Position numbers and translations under genes: made by a program. The notes below the pieces were generated by a model that worked only from the letters and a program-made list of their open reading frames with translations, made no database searches and was not told the origin of the DNA. A stretch of 8,762 nucleotides of DNA, taken from NCBI GenBank assembly GCA_934561515.1, contig CAKTGM010000046.1:1-8762 (forward strand). Direction: 5' to 3'. The number at the start of each line of letters is the position of its first letter. The first letter of the stretch is position 1. Positions 1-5,608 of this stretch are shown piece by piece. This stretch comes from an uncultured Oscillospiraceae bacterium (lineage in GTDB: Bacteria; Bacillota; Clostridia; Oscillospirales; Oscillospiraceae).

Positions 1-117
1 CTAAAGGCTGATATTCCGTGACCACTTCGAGATGCGCCTTTGAATCGCCATTCAAAACGATGACGGCATACGTAGCAGGTCATTGTAGATCAGATCGTAA
101 AACGTGCCCACCCGTTC

Positions 118-129
118 GTGTGTACACAC
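118..129. promoter_or_regulatory. 12-bp perfect palindrome GTGTGTACACAC, possible operator
   Basis: GTGTGTACACAC is its own reverse complement. It lies immediately downstream of the -10 box of the leftward promoter and covers its predicted start, a position where repressors often bind. Assignment as an operator is inferred from position and symmetry only. No regulator gene is visible in the window. Confidence 0.35.
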
Positions 130-159
130 AGTATAACACAGCAATCATTCTATTTTCAA
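130..159 (-). promoter_or_regulatory. Consensus-like sigma-A promoter directed leftward
   Basis: Read on the minus strand, TTGAAA (159-154) is followed after 18 bases by TATACT (135-130). Both boxes match the housekeeping consensus at five of six positions. Transcription would start near 123-121 and run off the left edge. No clear start codon with a ribosome binding site follows inside the window, so the driven gene, if any, lies mostly outside it. The predicted start falls within the palindrome at 118-129. Confidence 0.5.
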
Positions 160-193
160 TAGACGCGACGGAAGTTATCGCCGTTTAACAATA

Positions 194-250
194 TTATTTT
201 GTGCTAAAATCTGATTTTTCGATTCTTACAGTGTCAATCATACTCTGCAT
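194..250 (-). CDS. Possible 18-residue leader peptide or micro-ORF
   Basis: A minus-strand ORF reads MQSMIDTVRIEKSDFSTK followed by TAA. AGGTGG lies 8 bases upstream of the ATG, which is a good Shine-Dalgarno match and spacing. It overlaps the end of another minus-strand open stretch whose TGA is at 240-238. It ends about 35 bases before the leftward promoter at 159-130, so it would be on a longer, upstream-initiated transcript. I do not recognise the peptide. Its length makes chance occurrence quite possible; the ribosome binding site is the only real support. Confidence 0.25.
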   Translation of the reverse strand: MQSMIDTVRIEKSDFSTK

Positions 251-452
251 CGAAATACCCACCTATCGACTTTGCGGTTTTGCGGGGTGTTTTGCACAAT
301 CGTAAATATACGCACTCCCCAGCGAACGGTATCCGCTATGCAGCGATTCGCTGTTTCACAAAAGAACCGCACAGAGGCGATAACTATTTCACCCTTTTCG
401 TTATCCTTGCTTTACAGCGCAAAAAACAGGTGATTCTCAACCCTTAGATGTA

Positions 453-494
453 AAAACAGGCGGCACCCAACCGAAGTTGAGTGCCGCCTGTTTT
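453..494. terminator. Strong orphan hairpin terminator, usable in both directions
   Basis: A 14-bp stem (453-466 with 481-494), one C/A mismatch, then four further pairs close a CGAA tetraloop at 472-475. The outer stem contains CAGGCGGCAC. The plus-strand side ends in TTTTGTT and the minus-strand side in five T residues, so it could act both ways. No recognisable gene ends at it from either side. It separates the AT-richer flank from the guaA promoter region and may insulate guaA or end an unannotated small RNA. Confidence 0.75.
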
Positions 495-617
495 GTTGTC
501 CAATCCTGCTTGGCAGATGCCGATTTTGTAGTTTCCTCAAATTACTGTCTTATCGGCGCACGGCATAATGAGCGTCCTTTTTCTTCCGGGACCGCGCGAT
601 TTTATTTTGCAAACTGC

Positions 618-646
618 TGGAAAAATGGAAAGAGCTATGATATGAT
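618..646 (+). promoter_or_regulatory. Probable guaA promoter
   Basis: TGGAAA (618-623) and TATGAT (641-646) are separated by 17 bases. An overlapping second TATGAT lies at 636-641. Transcription would begin near 653, giving a leader of about 50 bases that contains only a small GCGC-GAGA-GCGC hairpin (661-672) and the ribosome binding site. The leader is too short for a purine riboswitch and shows none of its conserved core, so riboswitch control is not supported. Confidence 0.5.
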
Positions 647-702
647 GCTTTTACCTAACTGCGCGAGAGCGCTGAGTTTACGATACGGCAGGAGAAAACA
701 AC

Positions 703-2244
703 ATGAATCATCAAACCATCATCGTACTGGATTTCGGCGGTCAGTACAACCAGCTGATCGCCCGCCGCGTGCGTGAATGCGGCGTTTACTGCGAGGTGAA
801 GCCCTACACGACGCCCCTCGCGGACCTTCTTGCGTTGAAGCCCATCGGCTTCATCTTCACCGGCGGCCCGAACAGCGTCTATCTTGAGGATGCGCCGCAC
901 GTTGACCCCGCGCTCTTTGATGCGGGCGTGCCCGTGCTCGGCATCTGCTACGGCTGCCAGCTCATCGCGCATCACCTCGGCGGCAAGGTCGTGGCCGCAA
1001 ACGACGCGACCGCGCGCGAATACGGCAAGACCGAAACCTTCTTCGATACGTCCTGCAAGCTCTTCAAGGGTCTTCCCGAAAAGAGCGTGACGTGGATGAG
1101 CCACGGCGACTACATGGAAAAGGTGCCCGAGGGCTTCTCCCTCGTCGCCCATTCCGACGCCTGCCCCAACGTCGCCATCTGCGATGAAGCGCGCGGCTTC
1201 TACGGCGTGCAGTACCATCCCGAGGTCAACCACAGCGAGTACGGCAAGGACATGATCCGCAACTTCCTCTATGAAGTCTGCGGCGCGAAGGGCGACTGGA
1301 CGATGGGCGACTACAAGAACACCGCCATCGCCGCCGTGCGCGAAAAGGTCGGCTCCGGCCGCGTGCTGCTGGCGCTCTCCGGCGGCGTGGATTCGTCGGT
1401 CGTGGCGGCGCTGCTCGCCGAGGCCGTCGGCCCGCAGCTCACCTGCGTTTTTGTCGATCACGGTCTCATGCGCCTCAACGAGGGCGATGAGGTCGAGTCC
1501 GCGTTTGATAAGTGGGACATCAACTTTGTCCGCGTGAATGCCGAGAGCCGCTTCCTTGAAAAGCTCGCCGGCGTATCCGATCCCGAGCGCAAGCGCAAGA
1601 TCATCGGCGAGGAGTTCATCCGCGTATTTGAGGAAGAGTCGAAGAAGATCGGCGCGGTCGACTTCCTCGCGCAGGGCACGATCTACCCCGACGTGATCGA
1701 ATCCGGCCTCGGCAGCGCCGCGGTCATCAAGAGCCATCACAACGTCGGCGGTCTTCCCGACTATGTCGACTTTAAGGAGATCATCGAGCCTCTGCGCCTG
1801 CTCTTTAAGGACGAGGTGCGTCAGCTCGGCCGCGAGTTGGGCCTGCCCGAGTATCTTGTCTCCCGCCAGCCGTTCCCCGGCCCGGGTCTTGCCATCCGCA
1901 TCATGGGCGAGATCACCAAGGAGAAGGCCGACACGCTGCGCCTTGCCGACGCGATCTACCGCGAGGAGCTGGAAAAGGCCGGCGAAAACAAGAAGGTAAA
2001 CCAGTATTTTGCCGTCCTGACCGACACGCGCACCGTGGGCGTCATGGGCGACGGCCGCAGCTACGACCGCGTGCTCGCCCTGCGTGCCGTGACGACCGAG
2101 GACTTTATGACCGCCGACTGGGCGCGCATCCCCTACGAGCTGCTCGACCGCATCAGCGGCCGCATCGTCAACGAGGTCAAGGGCATCAACCGCATCGTAT
2201 ACGATATCACCAGCAAGCCCCCCGCAACGGTGGAGTGGGAATAA
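703..2244 (+). CDS. guaA: GMP synthase (glutamine-hydrolysing)
   Basis: GuaA converts XMP to GMP with glutamine and ATP in the cytoplasm, the last step of de novo guanine nucleotide synthesis. The 513-residue length is normal for the two-domain bacterial enzyme. The N-terminal class I glutamine amidotransferase domain (about 6-190) has the oxyanion region FTGGPNS, nucleophile Cys82 in GICYG, and His172/Glu174 in YHPEV. The ATP-pyrophosphatase domain follows with P-loop SGGVDSS (226-232), then LAQGTIYPDVIES, SHHNVGG and the dimerisation/XMP region with RQPFPGPGLAIRI (388-400). The C-terminus SKPPATVEWE is canonical. AGGAG at 690-694, 8 bases before ATG, fixes the start. The nucleophile motif reads GICYGCQ where GICYGMQ is more usual; catalysis should be unaffected. 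It appears monocistronic, with its own promoter and terminators. Confidence 0.98.
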   Translation: MNHQTIIVLDFGGQYNQLIARRVRECGVYCEVKPYTTPLADLLALKPIGFIFTGGPNSVYLEDAPHVDPALFDAGVPVLGICYGCQLIAHHLGGKVVAANDATAREYGKTETFFDTSCKLFKGLPEKSVTWMSHGDYMEKVPEGFSLVAHSDACPNVAICDEARGFYGVQYHPEVNHSEYGKDMIRNFLYEVCGAKGDWTMGDYKNTAIAAVREKVGSGRVLLALSGGVDSSVVAALLAEAVGPQLTCVFVDHGLMRLNEGDEVESAFDKWDINFVRVNAESRFLEKLAGVSDPERKRKIIGEEFIRVFEEESKKIGAVDFLAQGTIYPDVIESGLGSAAVIKSHHNVGGLPDYVDFKEIIEPLRLLFKDEVRQLGRELGLPEYLVSRQPFPGPGLAIRIMGEITKEKADTLRLADAIYREELEKAGENKKVNQYFAVLTDTRTVGVMGDGRSYDRVLALRAVTTEDFMTADWARIPYELLDRISGRIVNEVKGINRIVYDITSKPPATVEWE

Positions 2245-2257
2245 GTTCAGAGGTCGA

Positions 2258-2284
2258 AAAAAGCCCGTAAACACTGGACTTTTT
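2258..2284 (+). terminator. Imperfect terminator directly after guaA
   Basis: An A-rich/T-rich hairpin starts 14 bases after the guaA stop: left arm AAAAAGCCC (2258-2266), loop GTAAACACT, right arm GGACTTTTT (2276-2284). One C/A mismatch at 2264/2278 interrupts the short GC part, so it is weaker than the other terminators here and may be a partly decayed copy. A stronger hairpin follows about 60 bases later. Confidence 0.5.
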
Positions 2285-2340
2285 GAGCCATGATGCCCTT
2301 CGCGGCAACGATTTGGCAACAGAATTTCATTATTCACAAG
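2285..2340. other. Short spacer between two terminators with paired GGCAAC repeats
   Basis: GGCAAC occurs at 2304-2309 and again at 2315-2320, an 11-bp period, i.e. about one helical turn. No ORF is supported. Such helical-phase direct repeats can be protein binding sites, but two hexamers are weak evidence. The rest of the 342-base guaA-M24 intergenic stretch holds the two terminators and the promoter listed separately; 2384-2524 shows nothing further that I can support. Confidence 0.25.
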
Positions 2341-2382
2341 AAAAGAGCTATCTGATTTCAAATGAAGTCAGATAGCTCTTTT
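2341..2382. terminator. Strong hairpin terminator downstream of guaA
   Basis: A 15-bp perfect stem pairs AAAAGAGCTATCTGA (2341-2355) with 2368-2382, followed by the T-rich run TTTTTGTTTT to 2388. The apical part TTTCAAATGAAG can extend the pairing. The A-rich left side makes it potentially bidirectional. Its inner sequence, CTGATTTCAAA followed by GAA and TCAG, is nearly the same as in the terminator at 4953-4994. Confidence 0.85.
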
Positions 2383-2524
2383 TGTTTTCTGGATTTCCTA
2401 GTCTGATTCCAAAAACGTTTTCTACAGCGATCCGCTTTTATTGGCGTATCACTGGCGAAAATGCCGGTATGATGCCTTTTCCCGATCAAGCGGCGGCGCT
2501 CTGCATTTCCTCGCGCGGTTTCCC

Positions 2525-2553
2525 TTGTATATTGTCATCTGCGCGGTTATAAT
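2525..2553 (+). promoter_or_regulatory. Promoter for the M24 peptidase-eutH unit
   Basis: TTGTAT (2525-2530) and a perfect TATAAT (2548-2553) are separated by exactly 17 bases. Transcription would start near 2560, giving a leader of about 27 bases with GGGAGG at 2573-2578. No operator-like symmetry stands out around it. Confidence 0.65.
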
Positions 2554-2586
2554 GGGGGCAAAATACGCAAACGGGAGGTTTTTCAA

Positions 2587-3837
2587 ATGCAGAAGGCGTA
2601 TTATGTCAACAACCGCAAAAGACTGTATCAGCACATGGACGCAGGGAGCCTGCTTGCCATTTTCTCGGGAGAGGAGCTCTGGAAGTGTGGCGACGAGTAC
2701 TTCCCCTTTTTCGCCGACCGCAATTTTGTATACCTGACGGGACTGAAATGCAAATCCGCCGTGCTGCTCGCCGCAAAGGACGCAGACGGCAGCGTTCAGG
2801 AGCGGCTGTACCTTCTGCCGCCGGACGCGCTCGCCGAGCGCTGGACGGGCGCTCGCGTAAAGCCCGAGGAAGCGGAAGCCGTCTCCGGCATAAGCGACGC
2901 GCGCAGCGTTCAGGCCTTTGAACGCGACTTTTCCGCGCTTGCGAGCGGCGGGAAGTATGAAAAGATCTACCTTGACCTCTATCGCTACACGCCCGAGCAG
3001 CCCGACCGTCCGTCGCACTGCCTGCTGCGCCGCATCCGGAAGGATTTTGCCTATCTTTCGATCGGCAATGCAGAGGATATCCTCCGCTCGCTGCGGCTCA
3101 TCAAGCAGCCGTGCGAGATCGAAGCGCTGCGCAAGGCAGAGGCGATCACGCGCGAAGGCATTCTTGCCATGATGCGCTCGTCGCACCCCGGAAAATATGA
3201 ATACCAGTACAAGGCGGATTTTGACTACGCGCTTGCGCAGCACAGCCCCGACGGCCCCGGTTTCCCGTCGATCATCTCCTGCGGAAAGAACAATTTCTGC
3301 ATCCACTACTATAGCTACACCGGTCAGGCGCAGGACGGCGACATGGTCTTGAACGACGTGGGCGCGCAGTATGACTGCATGATCACCGACGTTTCGCGCG
3401 CGTGGCCCTGCAACGGAAAATTCTCCGAGCGCCAGCGCATCCTGTACGAATGCGTGCTGGCGACCTCGAACTACCTCTTCTCGATCATCCGTCCCGGCAT
3501 GAAAATGGAGGATGTGGACGCGACCATCCGCCGCTACAACGCAGAGCATCTGGTGGAAGCAGGCGTTCTCAAGAGCGTGGACGAGGTCGGCAGGCTCATG
3601 TGGCACGGCGGCTCGCACCACATCGGCTACGACGTACACGACATGGTCAAGCGCCCGGAGATCCTTGCGCCGAATATGGTCTTCTGCGTGGATGTCGGCG
3701 TTTACAACGAGGAATGGGGCATCGGCTTCCGCCTTGAAGACAACTGCCTCGTCACGGAGGATGGCTGCGAGAACCTCTCCGCTGCGATCCCGCGCACGAT
3801 CGAGGACATTGAAGCCGCCATGCGGGGAGAGGTGTGA
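2587..3837 (+). CDS. M24 family metallopeptidase, aminopeptidase P type
   Basis: The family removes the N-terminal residue from peptides with proline second, using a two-metal centre in the cytoplasm. The 416-residue protein has the creatinase-type N-terminal domain (about 1-160, with NFVYLTG at 46-52) and a pita-bread catalytic domain (about 170-416). By alignment with E. coli PepP, metal ligands are Asp257 and Asp268 (NDVGAQYDCMITDVSR), His344 (GGSHHIGYDVHD) and Glu384 (RLEDN). The fifth ligand, normally Glu in VEPGLY, is Asp369 in VDVGVY. His240 and His351 match the active-site histidines. There is no signal peptide. GGGAGG lies 8 bases before ATG. Its stop overlaps the next start, so it is cotranscribed with the EutH-family gene. 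Substrate preference (dipeptide prolidase versus aminopeptidase P) cannot be decided, so no symbol is given. Confidence 0.9.
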   Translation: MQKAYYVNNRKRLYQHMDAGSLLAIFSGEELWKCGDEYFPFFADRNFVYLTGLKCKSAVLLAAKDADGSVQERLYLLPPDALAERWTGARVKPEEAEAVSGISDARSVQAFERDFSALASGGKYEKIYLDLYRYTPEQPDRPSHCLLRRIRKDFAYLSIGNAEDILRSLRLIKQPCEIEALRKAEAITREGILAMMRSSHPGKYEYQYKADFDYALAQHSPDGPGFPSIISCGKNNFCIHYYSYTGQAQDGDMVLNDVGAQYDCMITDVSRAWPCNGKFSERQRILYECVLATSNYLFSIIRPGMKMEDVDATIRRYNAEHLVEAGVLKSVDEVGRLMWHGGSHHIGYDVHDMVKRPEILAPNMVFCVDVGVYNEEWGIGFRLEDNCLVTEDGCENLSAAIPRTIEDIEAAMRGEV

Positions 3838-4922
3838 TGGAGCGCGCCATCCTGTGCGTTCTGGCCCTCGGCGCGGTGCTCGGCGGGCTCGATCTCCTGC
3901 TCAGCAACCGCTTCAAGCTGGGCGAGCGATTTGAGGAAGGCTTCAAGCTTCTCGGGCCGACGGCGCTTTCGATGGCGGGCATTCTCTGCCTCGCCCCGCT
4001 CCTTTCAGGCGCGCTCGCATCTACGCTCGCGCCGCTTTGGCGCGCGCTGGGACTGGACCCGGCGATGCTCGGCGGCATTCTGGCCATCGACATGGGCGGC
4101 TATCAGACCGCGCAGCTTCTTGCACAGGACGCAGCCATCGGGCGCTATGCCGGCATCCTCGTGGCGGCGACGCTCGGCTGCACGGTCACCTTCACGATCC
4201 CGCTGGGCGCGGGGATGCTGCGCGGCTCGGACGCGGCCGGATTTTATCGCGGCCTTCTCATCGGGCTCGGAACGCTGCCCATCGCGCTGCTGCTCGGCGG
4301 CGCGGCGAGCGGCATCGCCCTTTGGCCGCTGCTCCTCCAGACGCTGCCCGCTGCGCTCTTTTCGCTCCTTCTGATGCTGGGGCTCAAGTTCTTTGCAGCG
4401 CAGTCCATCCGCGCGTTTTCCGCCTTTGCAGCGCTGCTGCGCTGGCTGTCCATCATCGGGTTGACGGCGGGCGCGGTGCAGTACATCGCAGGCGTTGCGC
4501 TCATCCCGAACCTTGCGCCGATTGAGGACGCGATGAAGACCGTCTCCGGCATCGGCATTGTCATGCTCGGCAGCCTGCCGGCGGCGGAAGTCCTGCGCCG
4601 CGCGCTGTCAAGGCCTCTGATGCGTCTGGGGCAGAAGCTCGGCATGACGGACGCGAGCCTTGCAGCGCTTCTGGTCGGATTTGTGAGCATCACGCCCGTG
4701 CTTGCCATGATGAAGGAAATGGATCTGCGCGGGCAGACGATGAACGCAGCCTTTGCGGTCTGCGCCGCATCCGCGCTCGCCGCGCATCTGGGCTTCACGC
4801 TGAGCGCAGCGCCGCAGATGATCACGCCGCTGCTGCTGACGAAGCTTTTCGGCGGCATACTTGCCGCGGTGCTGGCCGTGCTGCTGACGAAAAAGGAAGA
4901 AGCAGGCGAGCGCGCAGAATGA
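3837..4922 (+). CDS. eutH: EutH-family membrane transporter
   Basis: EutH proteins are inner-membrane permeases associated with ethanolamine uptake. This 361-residue hydrophobic protein, with roughly ten membrane segments, carries family signatures: RFEEGF (31-36), a DMGG motif (85-88) followed by TAQLLA, FTIPLG (119-124), GLKF (182-185) and the C-terminal block MMKEMDLRG...HLGF (291-320), which matches E. coli EutH closely. It is about 45 residues shorter than the E. coli protein. ATG at 3837 overlaps the preceding TGA (TGATG), with GGGGAGAGG just upstream. A GTG at 3834 is in frame, but only one base separates it from that site. No eutBC lyase, microcompartment or eut regulator gene is nearby; instead it is translationally coupled to a peptidase, so the substrate could be ethanolamine or another small amine. 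Family assignment is firm, substrate is not. Confidence 0.9.
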   Translation: MERAILCVLALGAVLGGLDLLLSNRFKLGERFEEGFKLLGPTALSMAGILCLAPLLSGALASTLAPLWRALGLDPAMLGGILAIDMGGYQTAQLLAQDAAIGRYAGILVAATLGCTVTFTIPLGAGMLRGSDAAGFYRGLLIGLGTLPIALLLGGAASGIALWPLLLQTLPAALFSLLLMLGLKFFAAQSIRAFSAFAALLRWLSIIGLTAGAVQYIAGVALIPNLAPIEDAMKTVSGIGIVMLGSLPAAEVLRRALSRPLMRLGQKLGMTDASLAALLVGFVSITPVLAMMKEMDLRGQTMNAAFAVCAASALAAHLGFTLSAAPQMITPLLLTKLFGGILAAVLAVLLTKKEEAGERAE

Positions 4923-4952
4923 TATTCGCCGACGCGGCCTTGTTTTTACAAA

Positions 4953-4994
4953 AGAAGAGCGGACTGATTTCAAAAGAAATCAGTCCGCTCTTTT
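4953..4994. terminator. Convergent bidirectional terminator between eutH and pcp
   Basis: A stem of about 19 pairs (4953-4971 with 4976-4994, one G/T wobble) closes an AAAA loop at 4972-4975. The plus-strand side ends in TTTT and the minus-strand side in TTCTTTTG. It lies 30 bases after the eutH stop and 11 bases after the pcp stop, so it serves both converging units. The upper stem CTGATTTC/GAAATCAG is shared with the terminator at 2341-2382. Confidence 0.9.
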
Positions 4995-5005
4995 CCATTG
5001 CTTCG

Positions 5006-5608
5006 TTATCCTTCGGCAATCGTTTTGAGCGCAGCGGTCAGGGCTTTGACCATCAGCGCAAGGCTCATGCTGGGGGCGCTGCCGTCCTTCGCCTGCTCGG
5101 GAAGATAGGGCACATGGACAAAGCCGCAGCGCGCGGCGGGGAACTTCTGTGTGCTCTCGTGCAGGGCGCAGAAAAGAAGATTGTTGCACACGAACGTCCC
5201 CGCCGAATACGAAAGCTGGGCGGGAATGTCCTCTCCGCGCAGTTTTTCGACGATCCGGCGCGTGGGAAGGGTCGCAAAATAAGCGTCCGGCGCGCCGGGG
5301 ACGACCGGCTCATCCACGGGCTTTGCCCCCGCATTGTCGGCAATGCGGGCGTCGCGCAGGTTGACGGCCACGCGCTCAACGCGAATGCAGTTCGCCCCGC
5401 CGTACTGCCCGACGGACAGCACCGCGTCCGGCCGCAGCTCATCCATCGCCGCACGCAGCGCGGCACAGGCGGCGTCAAACTCCGTCGGGATCTCGCGCTT
5501 TGTGATCGTCATCTCCCCGATGCGCTCGGGCAGGCGCTTCACCGCCTCCCACGAGGGGTTGATCTGTTCGCCGCCGAAGGGCGTAAAGCCTGTGACAAGA
5601 ACTCTCAT
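5006..5608 (-). CDS. pcp: Pyroglutamyl-peptidase I (pyrrolidone-carboxylate peptidase, C15)
   Basis: This cytoplasmic cysteine peptidase removes N-terminal pyroglutamate (5-oxoproline) from peptides. The 200-residue protein begins with the family motif VTGFTPFGG (5-13). The catalytic triad is recognisable: Glu78 in VERVAVN, Cys141 in SAGTFVCNN and His165 in FVHVPYLPEQ. Length is slightly below the usual 203-220. The ATG overlaps the stop of the upstream desulfidase gene in an ATGA arrangement, with GAGG ten bases upstream of the start, indicating translational coupling and one transcript. The unit ends at the convergent hairpin at 4953-4994. One variation is GQYGGAN where many family members have GQAGGR; this should not affect the triad. 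Confidence 0.95.
   Translation of the reverse strand: MRVLVTGFTPFGGEQINPSWEAVKRLPERIGEMTITKREIPTEFDAACAALRAAMDELRPDAVLSVGQYGGANCIRVERVAVNLRDARIADNAGAKPVDEPVVPGAPDAYFATLPTRRIVEKLRGEDIPAQLSYSAGTFVCNNLLFCALHESTQKFPAARCGFVHVPYLPEQAKDGSAPSMSLALMVKALTAALKTIAEG

Larger units (their letters stand above)
1..452. other. Gene-poor, AT-richer flank with no intact gene
   Basis: No reading frame of convincing length or family is visible on either strand here. Base composition is clearly more AT-rich than the rest of the window, especially about 130-240. On the minus strand, short protein-like runs occur in different frames, for example VGTFYDLIYNDLLR (about 114-69) and, one frame shift later, YAVIVLNGDSKAHLEVVTEY (about 70-11), the latter open to the left edge. 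Neither has a supported start codon and they do not join without a frameshift. A promoter-like sequence, a 12-bp palindrome, a small ORF and a self-complementary stretch (318-353) are described separately. The composition and broken frames suggest the edge of an accessory element or a decayed gene, but no integrase, transposase or terminal repeat can be seen. Confidence 0.45.

Noticed and set aside
174..384. Nine-base inverted repeat GTTATCGCC / GGCGATAAC (174-182 and 376-384) as element ends
   Set aside because: It is short, lacks flanking target duplication and encloses no transposase; such a match is plausible by chance.
647..702. Purine riboswitch upstream of guaA
   Set aside because: The leader is about 50 bases and lacks the conserved junction and loop sequences; only a 4-bp GNRA hairpin is present.
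477..776. A 99-codon plus-strand ORF before guaA
   Set aside because: It begins inside a terminator hairpin, has no ribosome binding site and runs into guaA in another frame.
655..2361. A 568-codon minus-strand ORF opposite guaA
   Set aside because: It lies antisense to a certain GMP synthase; high-GC codon bias leaves the opposite frame open. Its translation is low-complexity and resembles no family.
2449..3639. A 396-codon minus-strand ORF opposite the M24 peptidase
   Set aside because: Antisense shadow of a gene with clear metal-ligand motifs; no ribosome binding site or family features.
3834..3836. GTG start for the EutH-family gene three bases upstream of the chosen ATG
   Set aside because: Only one base would separate it from the GGGGAGAGG site, and the TGATG overlap is the usual coupling arrangement.
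393..5014. Shared 12-mer TTCGTTATCCTT in the left flank (near 397) and at the pcp stop (near 5002)
   Set aside because: One copy overlaps coding sequence and the stop codon of pcp; no surrounding similarity, so coincidence is the best explanation.
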